Notes under the pieces: generated by a model
The model's database searches: none
What the model saw: the letters and a program-made list of their open reading frames with translations, nothing else
What the model was told of the DNA's origin: nothing
Shown: positions 1 to 11,800 of the stretch, piece after piece
How positions within the stretch are numbered: the first letter of the stretch is position 1
How the letters are laid out: each line of letters opens with the position of its first letter
Source: Anniella stebbinsi
Taxonomy: Eukaryota > Chordata > Lepidosauria > Squamata > Anniellidae
Length of the DNA stretch: 64,000 nucleotides
Direction of reading: 5' to 3'
Assembly (NCBI GenBank): GCA_029215795.1
Contig: JARDYH010000004.1
Span: 218,172,017 to 218,236,016, forward strand
Position numbers and translations under genes: made by a program

Positions 1-488
1 ATATCAACGCTAGTTTATGGAGGTTCTAAAGGCAAGTCCTTCTGTTATTACGTTTTAGTAGCAGCTTCAGTATGTGTATTAGTCAAAGGACTGTTGACTT
101 TATTCTTATTCATCAAATGTTATATACAGGTGATGATTCACAGCCTTTGAAAATATATGGAGGTATTGACCTATTTTGAAGTAAATAAGAAAAAATATAA
201 CATTTTGTAACTTTTCAGATCCTTAACATACTGAGTAATTTATTTATCTCCATTTTATTCAGTGGTGTCTATTCTCCCACGGGTGACAGAGTGCCTTCTA
301 TTATCTGCATCTTCTATTATCTTGAATGTCACTTCACTGATGAAATGTGGAAACGGATTATACAATTCCGGGGTTACTGTCTGTTATTGCTTGTCATTAT
401 CGCTCCCATTGAGCAAACATTTTTTTGTACAGAGATTTTATTAATTCTTGTATTTAAGGTATGAATTCATTATTTGTATATGTACAAT
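1..488. other. Unique AT-rich sequence, no gene seen
   Basis: No open frame of coding character, no recognisable repeat and no splice-like exon is seen here. Short open frames look like chance events. Confidence 0.6.
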
Positions 489-600
489 TGTGAAAACAGT
501 TGTCAGCGCATTTCAATACTTTTATAAAGCAGTAGTGTAGTTCCTGCCCTGGACTAGGCTGGCCTTTTCATCTGATCCAGCATGGATCTTTGTATGTTCT
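489..600 (+). repeat. MITE fragment (family V) joined to a LINE 3' tail
   Basis: Positions 489-543 (AACAGTTGTCAG through AAGCAGTAGTGTAGTT) match the end of the palindromic MITE seen at 52013-52346 and 6185-6643. Positions 544-600 (GACTAGGCTGGCC, TGATCCAGCATGG, TATGTTCT) match, on the + strand, the 3' tail of the CR1/L3-like repeat found inverted at 12948 and 48685. Both are fragments. Confidence 0.6.
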
Positions 601-1124
601 AAAGTTCTTAAGCCCTGGGACTGGGTTTGAACATGAGAAATCTGTGTTGGCTCATTGAGATTATTCCTTGGTTCTGTGGCTGATCCCTGATAGGATTCAA
701 ATTCTCACTCTTCCCTGCTTTCCTCTCCCTTGATATTTTCACCGCTGACCCAGAGGTAACAGGAGTGTAGGGGACTTTATTGGGAAAGTAATTAAAGTGC
801 CATCAATACCCATTATGCTGTTGCACTCTTGGGACGTTAATTTTGGAGGACCTGCAGGCTTTCATAATGTGATAAATGCTCTGAGTAGTGCAGGGCATCC
901 AACAATCATTATTCTTCATTGATAAAACCTTTGCCACTGCCAGTTGAAACCTTAGGACCTTTTTGGAAATGTCATCTCCAGGGAGCACTTCATCATTAGG
1001 CAATTTTTTTTTTGTCGCAGAAGCCCTTTTAGCATACTGAACTAGCATTGTGAATGGGTTAAGAAAGCAATCTGTGAAGCTGAAAGGCCCCAGTTCAACT
1101 CTCACCTCCACCACTACAGTTTCA
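601..1124. other. Intergenic or intronic, no gene seen
   Basis: The 103-codon minus frame at 803-1114 shows no family motif or codon bias that I can see and is most likely chance. No named repeat is recognised. Confidence 0.5.
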
Positions 1125-1127
1125 CAC

Positions 1128-1565
1128 TAGTTACTCTGGTTCGGTATAGATGTAATGGTGAAACCATGGTTTCCTGTTACGCAAACAGGCCTGCACAAGC
1201 AATGGGTTTGTAAGCAGCCCCTCCCTTCTTCTTCTATTTTGCACTCAAGAGGAGATTGGAAGTAGTTGATAAAATGTTTAAACTTTTAAATTTTGTTCCC
1301 GATGGCATCTGAACCTGTAGGTTGTTTAAAGTACTGTATGCCTAGTGAGAACAAGCTAGGATCAAACTGTGATTTCAAATCTTGGCTTGTTTTCAAGCCA
1401 TAGTTTAAACACACCACAATTCCCAGGGCGAAGAGCTGTGCTTAGTTTAAAATTAAAGCAGAAATTCCCAGTCTTATTCTCTGAAGTGTACAAGAGGAGG
1501 AGAAGGGACAGTGGAGCATGCAATCCTGGTTTATGCAGGCTCATTCACATAGTGTGAAACCAGGA
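1128..1565. repeat. Imperfect fold-back MITE-like element
   Basis: The outer parts are imperfectly inverted. The left arm (CCTGCACAAGCAATGGGTTT, then CCCTCCCTTCTTCTTCT near 1215) matches the reverse complement of 1480-1535 (CCTGCATAAACCAGG, then CCCTTCTCCTCCTCTTG). AT-rich sequence with TTTAAAC motifs lies between. No coding content and no clear target duplication. Superfamily unknown. Confidence 0.45.
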
Positions 1566-1804
1566 AGTCTGAATGAAGCCTCTCTCTCAGCTTTTGACAT
1601 TCTACCATTAAATGGCCTTTTTGAGCTATTGCACTGGTATGCCACAAAACTTGTGGATGGTTGCAGAGGCACATAACTGGAACGCTGTGGGTTGGAAGAT
1701 GATATGTGCAGGAACTCCCAATGTCAAAGTGATCATGTGAGGAGGTTTTAGGTGCTTGCTGTTGTGATTCCAAGCCCTCCCACCAAGATATGAGACAATG
1801 AAAA

Positions 1805-2385
1805 GCTCTGCTGTGCAATCTACAAAAAGCTTTATTCAGTAAATAGACACCTCTTCACAGATGAATGGAGTGTGAATGCTAGGAGCTATCCTCTAAGCTT
1901 AATTAGTCTAACAAAGCAAGGCAGTTGCCTATGAATTCAATGGATGGTTTCCTGCTGTGCCCAACAGGCTTTTACCAAACCCCTCCTTCAGAGAGGGTCT
2001 TCAAGCTGTAACCTCTGCTGTGTGGCTAGTCTAGCAGACTGCCTCCCGCCTCCTCTCAACTCTGCCTGCTTGATCCTGTGGCAGACTCTGGGATCTGTCA
2101 ATTCCAATGCTCCCTCCCCTTCCGACTAAGACTGAGTTCCTGGGGTGGGGGAAGGGGAAAGGGGGAAGGGGGAAGATGATCTCTGAGCCTAAGCCTCCTG
2201 TTTGACAAGCTCCTGGAAAAAAAATCCTCCTTGACTCCTAGAGAGTCTTAAAAGAATTTCCTCCCCCACTTCCTGTCTTAGCTAGTCTTCTTCTTCAGCC
2301 TCCGAGTCTGATTCGGGATCCACACCAGAGAGACCGATCCTGATCCTGACATCAGCCAGAAATCACAAAGAATGAGGACATAAAA
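1805..2385 (-). repeat. Possible LTR-retroelement remnant
   Basis: Read on the minus strand, an acidic open stretch (ending D-P-E-S-D-S-E-A-E-E-E-D, then TAG near 2288) is followed by purine-rich sequence and, about 450 bp on, by AATAAAGCTTTTTGTAG near 1830, which resembles a polyadenylation signal in an LTR R region. This layout suits the 3' end of an LTR element. No polymerase motif, paired LTR or target duplication is visible, so the call is weak. Confidence 0.22.
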
Positions 2386-2389
2386 ATCA

Positions 2390-4110
2390 TGTTCACAGCC
2401 GTTAGCTTTTTCAGCACTGGCCAAGGGGTATAACATTGCTATGTTCATGATGTTCCCTACTTCCTCGGGTAGTCAGAAGTTTCACGTGCAGTTGTCACAT
2501 GCCCTGTTTCTTGTGGGATTTGGCACAAGGTATAGCTCTGGCCTCTCTGAAATTTCCCACGGTGGGAGCATCTACAGCTCACCTTATCACAAACCTTGCA
2601 TATCTGACTGTCTCACTGCACCAAGAGGTCCGATGAACGGCACTCCTGTCTCTCCTTGCCTAAAGTTTTAATGTCTTTTAAATAATTAAAATGACAACTC
2701 ATTAGTTCAGCCCCAGTCTTTCCCCAGACGTGCCAAAGAAATTCATTAGTGTTTGCTGATGCTCATCTTGTTAACTCAGCCAGATGTTTTCCAGTTCATG
2801 AAGTGGGGTTGAGAGAGGACCACCGGGAGAAGAGGAATGGGGAAGGATGAGATAAATGGATATGTCAGCCCGTATGCTGGATTGTATTTATGGATCCCAC
2901 ATAATACAGACAACTCTGATAGATTTCCCATATCAACGCACAGGTACACCCATACACAGGAACACACATGGGCACACATACACAATGATGGCAGTTGGTT
3001 TTTTCTAGGGCACAAACCAATCAAATGTAAAAGCCCAGCTGCCATTAGTGTGTGTGTGTGTGTGTGTGTTCAACTGGTGTGTCAAGATTCACATTTGCCC
3101 TGACCAAATGTGAGTCACACTAGTCTGCCTCCTGTATGAGTCCCCAAGGTATCAATTTCTTCATCAGTTTCTCAGCTCTTTGTTAAATAGACCTTGTCTG
3201 GATCAGATTTGCATATTGTTTGCAGGCAATGTTGTATATATTACGACCCAGGTTGCGAATTTTCTGGCTGCCAGAAAATTAAAGTCCAGGCATCATACTA
3301 TACCCTCACTTTAATTCCAGGTGTGTGTGTGTGTGTGTTTTTCTCTTGTTGCTGTTTTCCAGAGAGGAAGCTTGATTTTAAAGTGCCATTTTAATCATTG
3401 TTTGTGTATTGTGTTTAAATTGGTCTGTATTTTTTTTTATTGCATTGTATTATTTCTGTCTATATGGAATTGTGGTGGCCTATGGTTTTGAACAACAAAG
3501 GTAAACACTAGTGGCACTATCGTTATTTTATTTGAGCTTCATTTTTAGAGGGGAGAAAGACAGAGAGAAGGGGAGAGAGACAGAGAGAAAGAAAGAAAGA
3601 AAGAAAGAAAGAGAAGCTTGGGCACATGCAAAAGAGAACAGCTCTTGATCATCTTTAATAGGTGCGTAGAAGATAACGTTTGGTAGACGTGGCTTTGACA
3701 GCCCTGCATGTCAAGAGAAGAACGGTGTGGCAAGAGCAAGCATGACCCGGACACTGTTATCTGCTCCGCTCCCAGATTGGGTCAGGGCAGGGAGGGAAGG
3801 AGCTTCCTGGGTGCCCTCGCTTTTTGCCCTAGGACACTACTGAGATGGCGAGAACCTGAATAGACACTGGGGGTAGGGTGTGAGTGAATCTGCTCCTTTG
3901 TTCTGGGGTGGAAAGGTGGCATGTTCAAGCCCATCACCGCTCTGACTATGAGCATCTTTATTCAGACATGTCTGTAGCCCCCTTGGATGCCTAAATGGCA
4001 GGATATAAATGTGTCAAATAAATAAATACCCCCCCCCCCCAAAAAAAAGTCCTCTTGTACACGGCTGTTACAAATACAATCCTACAGCTTGAAGGGCCAG
4101 TGTTTTTGTG
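2390..4110. other. Unique sequence with microsatellites
   Basis: No gene is seen. Simple repeats are (TG)n at 3049-3069, a shorter (GT)n near 3322-3338, a (GAAA)n-like purine tract at 3550-3615, and a C10/A8 tract at 4028-4048. Just before the last, GGCAGGATATAAATGTGTCAAATAAATAAATA (3991-4027) resembles a SINE or L2 tail. Confidence 0.55.
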
Positions 4111-4111
4111 G

Positions 4112-4556
4112 GCCTAAAATAATCTAGCAATGGGGCTAAAATCTGCCTGGGACCCGACGACCGTGCCGGGCAGATTGACGCCCCACCACTGGCTGCAGGA
4201 CAAAAGGGACACAGGTCCAGGTGGAACTCGGTTCCTCTCTGACCTGAGTGTGTCCTTTGTCCTTTCCCCTGCTGTGTTAATGGCGGCCGTCATTAATGCA
4301 GCAGATCGTGTATTTTGCCCCTCCACTCTAATGGCAGTGGCCTTGGGGAAATCGCATTCCCCTCTGCCCTGTGCTGAATGTGGCCTTAAAGGCCCTCTTG
4401 GGCCCTTTCTACACCGGAGGCATGTAGAGGGCTCAGGGCGGGCGATCCCAGAAATAGCTGCTTCCGGGATTGGCGCGCCCAACACACACCAGAAGTGTGA
4501 TGGCCTGGGTTCCTCCTGGACCGTCGCACATCACACATGCCAGTCTTCAGGAATTT
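4112..4556. repeat. Unclassified GC-rich repeat-like segment
   Basis: Higher GC than its surroundings. It includes GGGCCCTTTCTACACCGG (4408-4425), which resembles the terminal motif of the element at 62318-62852. Open frames exist on both strands (4130-4558 and 4114-4485), but they are complementary shadows in GC-rich repeat DNA with no protein family motif. It could be a diverged family W member; I cannot place its ends. Confidence 0.3.
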
Positions 4557-4557
4557 A

Positions 4558-4765
4558 AAAGATCTATGAAGACTGCTCTCTTCCGGCAGGCCTACCCAGA
4601 TGAATTTTAAAGTGTTTTATTGGTATTTTAATGATGTATTGGTTTTATGTGCTTTTAATCAGTTTTGTATTTTATGTTTAATGCTGTTCCCCGCCTCGAT
4701 CTGTTGGGAGAGGCGGGTAATAAATAAATAAATAAATATATTATTATTATTATTATTATTATTCC
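4558..4765 (+). repeat. L2-type LINE 3' end
   Basis: CTGCTCTCTTCCGGCAGGCCTACCCAGATG encodes a C-terminal LINE-like LFRQAYPDE stretch. It is followed by an AT-rich 3' UTR, CCCCGCCTCGATCTG...GGCGGGTAATAAATAAATAAATA and a (TTA)n tract. Severely 5' truncated; the same tail logic is seen at 36930 and 52080. Confidence 0.7.
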
Positions 4766-4844
4766 TCCCTTTTTCCGATCTGAGGAGAGCGCATAAGTGT
4801 TCCTCCACACAAGTAAGTTAAAAAACAAACAAAAAAAAAAACAC

Positions 4845-5165
4845 GCGGACCCCCACGCCCTCCCTGCCTTCCCGAGGGTGGCAAAACTGGTGCCACCCCC
4901 TCCCCTGATGGGCACAGAGCCGCACAGTCCAGCTCTGTGCCCAGTTTGCAGCTGCGCTTACTCGTGAGTAAGCGTGGCTGTGCCCGGGATGGGTGGGCAC
5001 ATTCTTCTGTGGTCCCGGGAACTTCCTGGGACCGTGGAAGAATCGGGATTTTTGTGGTTTCTGTAAACCTGGAAAAAAACCCTTGCTTTCTGGGACCTCC
5101 AGAAAGTGCGCAATTCCCTGGCATGTTAATGGAGGTCCTGGAAAGTGCACATTTCTGAGCACTCA
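4845..5165 (-). repeat. GC-rich repeat, family W (partial)
   Basis: The reverse complement of 62450-62650 matches this segment: shared blocks are CCCTCCCTGCC, GGGTGGCAAAA, GATGGGCAC(A/G)GAGCCG and CTTACTC(A/G)TGAGTAAG. A self-complementary CTTACTCGTGAGTAAG lies at 4957-4972. Open frames on both strands here are non-coding shadows. Confidence 0.6.
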
Positions 5166-5220
5166 GCTAAGCCGGCTCCCGTGAGTTCTTCCTTCCCTAA
5201 ACTAATCTTTATTTTGCTGT

Positions 5221-5290
5221 CTCCTAGGCCAGACCTACACTACAGTTTTATAGCGGTATTGACTGATTGCCCAGCTGATAGAATTAGAGG
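5221..5290. repeat. MITE fragment (family V)
   Basis: CCTACACTACAGTTTTATAGCGGTATTGACTG matches the terminal arm of the palindromic MITEs at 52013 and 54815. Only one arm is present. Confidence 0.55.
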
Positions 5291-6120
5291 TGCTCGCGTG
5301 AGGCCTGAAATGGGCAGGGGGTTTCAGACATCAGATGAAATAGATCTCTGTCATCCTGGATACATTTAGAAAAAAGGCCCAGATTCCTCTGATGTCTAGG
5401 CCTGATCTGAAATTACCTGTTGATGTCTCCTTCTCTGCTGCTAATAGCTTTTATCAAATTTCCCTGGAGGTAGCAGGGAAGGTTTGCAATGAAACCTTCT
5501 TTAGGCTGTAGATGCAACTATGACCATGGGTAAGATGCAGCATGTAGGGCTGCCTGGAGCCTTAGGGAATGGGGTTGACAGGGTCCCCAGAACCCCTAGA
5601 TTCTCCTGCACATGCAGCTTGCTTCTTTCTGGCAGCCCTGCATGTTGCGGCACCTGCTCTGACATTTCAGAAAGCATTGCATGGCCCACACTTCTTTTCA
5701 GAATCTCTTCACAGCCATGAGGACTAGAAGGTTGCCTCATTTTGAAAAGAAGTCTTGCATGGAGCTGAATGCTGCATCCAGCGTTCTGCATTGCCATGGA
5801 ACCTCGGTTCACACACAGATCTGTTGCTGACCCTAAGAGCTAGCAACAGGGTGGACTAGAACAATACATTTCTGAACGGGTTCAGATGCGTTCCTTTCTA
5901 CAGAGAGTCAGCCCAATTTGTTAATAAGCAGCCCATGTGGTGCAGGCTTTTTATTTATTTATTCATTGGCCTGGTTTCTTCAGCATTTGCTACAGCTATA
6001 AACATTTTACAGCAACTTAAAAATTTATCCCAGTTAATGGGATCCTGTCTTAAAGCTCAACAGTGCGAGCATGTCTAAACAAACATACGGCTGGTGTGTT
6101 TGCACACATAAATTAATACA
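5291..6120. other. No gene seen
   Basis: Unique-looking sequence. Overlapping open frames around 5501-5812 lie on opposite strands with no recognisable motif. Confidence 0.5.
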
Positions 6121-6132
6121 TACACACACACT

Positions 6133-6168
<36 letters not shown>
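6121..6168. repeat. Microsatellite (CA)n/(GA)n
   Basis: A CA-rich stretch runs directly into an uninterrupted GA dinucleotide tract. Confidence 0.95.
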
Positions 6169-6184
6169 AAGGCCAGATCGACAC

Positions 6185-6643
6185 CTTATGTCAAATCATT
6201 ATGAATGTGGAATAAAAAGCAGGAAATAACACTATGAAAGTGGTATATGGAATATGGATTGTGCCCCAACAGTTATCAGTACATTTCAATACCATTATGA
6301 ATAGAGTGACCATGTGAAACGGAGGGCAGGGCTTCTGTATCTTTAACAGTTGTGTAGAAAATGAAATTTCACCAGGTGTCATTTGTATGCATGCAGCACC
6401 TGGTGGAATTCCCTCTTCATCACAACAGTTCAAGCTGCAGGAGCCCTGCCCTCTTTTGTATATGGTCAGGAGGGCAGGGCTCCTACAGCTGTAACTGTTG
6501 TGATGAAGAGGGCATTTCAGCAGGTGCTGCATGTTTAACAATGGCACCTGCTGAAATGCCCTTTTCAATACAACTGTTTAAGATACAGAAGCCCTGTCCT
6601 CCTTTTCATTTGGTCACCCTAATTATAAAGCAGTAGTGTAGTT
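6185..6643. mobile_element. Family V palindromic MITE, host of two nested insertions
   Basis: 6185-6301 carries AACACTATGAAAGTGGTATATGG and CCCCAACAGTTATCAGTACA, as in the MITE at 52013-52346. Its continuation, AAGCAGTAGTGTAG, resumes at 6629. The gap between is filled by the 320-bp family B element at 6302-6621. At 6644 the V copy is broken again by the family A fold-back. The fragment at 489-543 shows the uninterrupted order. Confidence 0.7.
6302..6621. mobile_element. Family B hAT-like MITE, 320 bp
   Basis: Termini TAGAGTGACCATG and CATTTGGTCACCCTA are inverted. The flanks are ATTATGAA and ATTATAAA (7 of 8 identical), consistent with the 8-bp duplication typical of hAT transposons. The inside is made of two nested fold-backs built from the blocks TTTAACAGTTG, GAAATT(C)CC and CATCACAACAGTT. 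It does not encode a protein. Confidence 0.8.
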
Positions 6644-7722
6644 TAGGGGTGTGCACGGACCCCCCGGATCGGATTGGGACCCGGATCAGGACCTCCGAGA
6701 TTGTCCTGGATTGTTCAGGACAAAATCGGAGGTTCCTCGGATCAGATCAGACCAGATCCTGATCCAAAAATAGGACATCTGATTTTTGGATCAGCCGCCA
6801 TTTTTGTTTTCCCCATAGACTTGCATTGGGGGAAAGAAAGCTTTCCCCCCATGCAAGTCTATGGTGAAAAAATGGTGGCGGGTGGGTGAGGGGGGGCCTA
6901 ACTCCCCCTCCAACCTCACGGTTCTTACCTCCCGGGGCCGTCCGCTGTGGACGGCCCCGGCAGGTAAGCCCCCTCCCCCACGCTCCTTACCACCAGGGGC
7001 CGTCCATTTCCATCGGCTGGCGCCCGCAGGCGCCAGCAGATAGAAGCGGACGGCCCTGGGGGGGGTAAGCCCCCTCCCCCTCCCCCTGCCCTTCCCCCTT
7101 CTTACCTCCTAGGGACGTCCACTCCCCTCCGCCGCTGGCCACTACTGCGAGCAGGCTTCACGGCCTGCTCCTGAGTAGCTCACCAGGTGATGACATCAAC
7201 TGGCGCGCTACCTAGGGGCAGGCTGCGAAGCCTGCTCACAGTAGCGGCCAGCAGTGGAGGGGAGCGGACATCCCCGGAAGGTAAGTGGGCCCCCCTCCCT
7301 CCCTCCCTCCTCCCCCCCGCGATCCTCACCTGGCCGGGCTGTCTGCTTCCATTGGCGGGCGCCTGCTGGTGCCCGCCGATGGAAGCAGACAGCCCCACCA
7401 GGGAAGCCCCCCCCCGCTGTCCGCTTCCCTCCCCCTCCCCCCGCTTACCTTCCAGGGATGTCCGCTCCCCTTTGCCGCTGGCTGCTACTGCGAGCAGGCT
7501 TTGCAGCCTGCTCCTGAGTACCGCGCCAGGTGATGACATCACCTGGTGCGCTACCTAGAGGCAGGCCACTGGCGCCCGCCAATGGAAGCAGACAGTCCTG
7601 CCAGGGAAGCCCCCCACCGCTGTCCGCTTCCATTGGCGGGCGCCCACTGGCGCCCGCCAATGGAAGCGGCGGTGGGTGCCAGTGGGCACCCGCTGATCCT
7701 CCGATCCATTCCGATCTGGATC
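6644..7722 (-). mobile_element. Family A GC-rich hAT-like fold-back, truncated
   Basis: It starts TAGGGGTGTGCACGGACCCC, the same terminus as 35268-36841. It has the conserved CATAGACTTGCATTGGGGG hairpin arms (near 6815-6865) and two internal palindromes centred near 7193 and 7536 on GGTGATGACATCA(A/C)C. Module borders carry AGGTAAG or CTTACCT. The far terminus is missing: sequence of the TCCGATCC...GATCTGGATCGAG type stops near 7722 and runs directly into half of a family B element. More diverged than the 14858 and 35268 copies. Long open frames on both strands are an effect of high GC. Confidence 0.8.
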
Positions 7723-7869
7723 GAGCCCCTGCACCTTTAACTGGTTGTGATGAAGAGGGAATTTCACCAGGAACTAATTGCATACAAATGACACTGGCTG
7801 AAATTCCCTTTTCTCTACAACTGTTAAAGTTACATGAGGCCTGACCTGGATTTTATCTGGTCACCCTAA
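7723..7869. mobile_element. Family B MITE, right half only
   Basis: CCTGCACCTTTAACTGGTTGTGATGAAG through ATTTTATCTGGTCACCCTA matches the right half of the complete copy at 22270-22589. The left half is absent; family A sequence abuts directly, suggesting deletion or recombination. Confidence 0.75.
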
Positions 7870-7913
7870 CCTATCTTGACCTAGGAGTCAGTTCTTTCAA
7901 AGGGAGCATCTTA

Positions 7914-8048
7914 GGGCACGATCCTATGCATGCTGAGAGAGATAAAAAGTCCTATGACTCCCAGCATTCCCCAGCCAGCCAAGCTGGCTGGGGCATGCTG
8001 GGAATTGTATGACTTTTATTCTGTCTGAACATGCATAGGATTGCACCC
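7914..8048. mobile_element. Palindromic MITE with TTA target duplication (PIF/Harbinger-like)
   Basis: Termini GGGCACGATCCTATGCATG and CATGCATAGGATTGCACCC are inverted and flanked by TTA on both sides (7911-7913, 8049-8051). A 3-bp TWA duplication is typical of PIF/Harbinger. The arms meet at CAGCCAGCCAAGCTGGCTGG. A second copy lies at 59894-60020. Confidence 0.7.
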
Positions 8049-8427
8049 TTAAATTTGTACATATACTGTCTCTGAATAGAACTCTGGGCTCACTCTGCAG
8101 ACAAGGCCATCTTTGTGCTTCCAAGAACACAAGTGAGAAGGTCCATTGGTGAATGGTCTGAAAACAGCTAAGCCTGTAACATTGCTATAGCACAGCAGGC
8201 AGCGACTTGATAAAATGCCTGGACAGAAGAGCACAAGTAGCATTTTGCATAAGCTGCTCTGAGCTTTCCAAAGAAAAGCTAGTAGACATTTCGGTGCTTG
8301 AAGCTGAAAACCCCAATGGCACCCCCTGTGCCGTATAAAATATTAACAACAAAATTTCCTGCCTTTCAATGGCACCCCGTTAAAGGGTAGGGACCTTTTA
8401 AAAATGCTACTCGTGTATTTAGGTTAG

Positions 8428-8484
8428 ATAGTATGTTGGACTTGGATCAGGCCGGCCTGGCCATGAAGCTCCCGAGGTGACCTG
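8428..8484 (+). repeat. SINE, 5' portion (split)
   Basis: TTAGATAGTATGTTGGACTTGGATC and CCATGAAGCTCCCGAGGTGACCTG resemble the body of a common squamate tRNA-type SINE. The remaining 3' part resumes at 12190 after a 3.7-kb insertion. Confidence 0.6.
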
Positions 8485-8820
8485 TAGGGATGTATGCGAA
8501 ATTCATCTCTGGTCATTTTTGATCGGGATTTTACCCAGTTCGTACTTTCTGGATTGAACACAGACTAGGACCCAGTCTGCATTTGAAATCTGTACGTTTT
8601 CGAAGCTTGCAGTGTGATTTGCAGTCCAAAAAGCCCAGCATGTGTACATCTGAAAAATGTGCATGAAAAAAGAATGCATACTTTTGAAAAAATGTGCGCA
8701 AATACACTTTAATAAATGGGAGAAGAATGTCTACTTTCCAAAGATGCTCACAACTGATGCATACATTTAGAAAATGACACATGAAAATATGCATATATTT
8801 CATGCAAGAAAAGAAAAATA

Positions 8821-11800
8821 AAATTTATTTATTTATTTATTTATTACATTTGTATACTGCCCCATAGCCGAAGCTCTCTGGGCGGTTTACATAGGATTAA
8901 AAACAATTAAAAACAATATACAAAAATTAAAACAGCAAAAACATACAACATACACACAATCTGTACATTTAAAACCACTACAACACTTCAAAAAGCTACA
9001 AAACAAAACAAAACAAAACAACAAACCCAGGCTCCTCAGATATTGCCAAATGCCTGAGAGAAGAGGAAAGTCTTGACCTGGCCATGAAAAGATAACAATG
9101 TTGGCGCCAGGCGGGCCTCGTCAGGGAGATCATTCCACAATTGGGGGGCTACCACAGAGAAGGCCCTCTCTCTTGTTGCCGACCTCCAAGCTTCCCTCGG
9201 AGTAGGCATTCGGAGGAAGGCCTTAGATGTTGAACGTAGTAGGTTCATGTCGGGAAAGGCGTTCCATCAGGTATTGTGGTCCCAAGCCGTGTAAGGCTTT
9301 ATAGGTTTAAACCAGCACCTTGAATCGGGCTCAGAAACATACAGGCAGCCAATGCAAGTGGGCCAGAGTAGGTCTTATATGCTCGAAACTTCTGGTTCCG
9401 GTTATCAATTTTGCACAAGCTGCATTTTGCACAAGCTGCAGCTTCCGAACCACCTTCAAAGGCAGCCCCACGTAGAGTGCATTGCAGTAATCTAACTTGG
9501 AGGTTACCAGAGCATGGACAACTGAAGCCAGGTTATCCATGTCCAGATAGGGACATAGCTGGGCCACCAACCGAAGTTGGTAGAAAGCACTCCGTGCCAC
9601 TGAGGCCACCTGCGCCTCAAGTGACAGAGATGGTTCTAGGAGAACCCCCAAGCTACGAACCCGCTCCTTCAAGGGGAGTGCAACCCCATCCAGAACAGGT
9701 TTAACACCCTCCATCCGGTCAGCGGAACCACCCACTAACAGCGTCTCAGTCTTGTCTGGATTGAGTTTCAGTTTATTAGCCCTCATCCAGTCCATTGTCG
9801 AAGCCAGGCACTGGTTCAGCACATCCACAGCCTCACCTGATGAAGATGAAAAGGAGAAATAGAGCTGCGTGTCATCAGCGTACTGATGACAACGCACTCC
9901 AAAACTCCGGATGACTGCACTCAATGGTATCATGTAGATGTTGAACAGCATGGGGGACAAAACTGACCCCTGCGGAACCCCATACTGGAGAATCCATGGG
10001 GCCGAGCAATGTTCCCAAGCACCACCTTCTGGAGCCGACCCACCAAGTAGGAGCAGAACCACTGCAATGCAGTGCCTCCCACTCCCAACTCAGCCAGTCG
10101 TCCCAGAAGGATACCATGGTCGATGGTATCGAAAGCCACTGAGAGATCAAGGAGAATCAACAGAGTCACACTCCCCGTCTTTCTCCCGACATAGGTCATC
10201 ATACAGGGCGACCAAGGCTGTTTCCGTACCAAAACCAGGCCTGAAACCCGACTGAAATGGATCCAGATAATCGGTCTCATCCAACAGTGCCTGGAGCTGG
10301 CTCGCAACCACCCGCTCCAGGACTTTGCCCAGGAATGGAACATTTGCTACTGGCCTGTAGTTATTAAGATTTTCAGGGTCCAGGGAAGATTTCTTTAGGA
10401 GTGGTCTCACTGCCGCCTCTTTCAGGAGGCCTGGGACCACTCCCTCTTGCAAAGAGGCATTAATTACTTCTCTGGCCCAGCCAGTTGTTCCATCCCTGCT
10501 AGCTTTTATTAGCCAAGAGGGGCAAGGATCCAATATGGAAGTGGTTGCACGAACCTGTCCAAGCACCTTGTCAACATCCTCGAGCTGCACCAATTGAAAC
10601 TCATCCAAGAAAACAGGACAAGCCTGTGCTCTGGATACCTCACTAGATTCACTTGCTATAACACTGGAGTCTAAGTCCTGACGGATGCCAGAGATTTTAT
10701 TCTGGAAGTGCCCAGCAAATGTATTACAGCGGGCCTCAGATGGTTCTACCATGTCCTTGGGGCCAGCATGTAAAAGCCCCCGGACAACTCTGAAAAGCTC
10801 CACTGGGCGGCAGGTTGATGATTGAATAGTAGCAGCAAAGTATTGTTTTTTTGCTGCCCTCACTGCCCCTGAATACAGCTTACCATAAGCACTTACCAGT
10901 GTTTGATTGCATCCATCAGGAGTTCGTCTCCATCTGCCCTCAAGCCGTCTGCTGTTTTGTTTCATTACTCTCAGCTCTGGAGTATACCACGGAGCCGTTT
11001 GAGCTCTACACAGGAGAGGGCGCTCAGGAGCAATCGTGTCAACTGCCCGGGTCATTTCTGCATTCCACAGATCAACCAGGGTTTCAACAGGAGAGCCAGC
11101 CCTATCAGCCGGAAAACTCCCCAGAGCCCTCTGGAAACCATCTGGATCCATTAGCCTCCAGGGGTGGATCATCTTAATGGGTCCCCCACCCTTGCAGAGG
11201 GGAAAAGCCGCTGTAAGTCTGAACCTCAGCAGGTGGTGATCTGACCATGACAGAGGGGTTGATGTAAAGTCCCCCACTTTCAGATCCCCATCTCCATGTT
11301 CAGTTGAAAAAACCAGGTCTAGAGTGTGCCCTGCTACATGCGTCGGGCCGATGGCATGTTGGGACAGTCCCATGGTTGTCATGGAGACCATGAAATCCTG
11401 AGCTGCCCCAGATAAAGTGCCCTCGGCATGAATGTTGACATCTCCCAGAACCAAGAGTCTGGGGGACCTCAACAGTACACCAGAGACCACCTCTGTCAGC
11501 TCAGCTAGGGAGTCTGTTGAGCAGCGGGGTGGGCGGTACACCAACAGAATCCCTAATCTGTCCCGTTGGCCCAACACAAGGTGCAAACACTCCAGACCAG
11601 TAGTCACATGGACAGGGAGCCTGCAGAGGGGGTGGAATTCCTATAGACCACAGCAACCCCCCCTCCCTGGCCCTCAAGTCTACCCTGATGCTGAACCAAG
11701 TACCCCGGTGGGCATAACTGGGAGAGACTAACTCCTCCCTGCTCTCCCACCCAGGTCTTGGTTATAGATGCCAGATCGGCTGCCTCATCCACAATTAAGT

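Noticed and set aside
4130..4558. 142-codon open frame
   Set aside because: An equally long frame exists on the opposite strand, the composition is GC-rich and repeat-like, and no family motif is visible.
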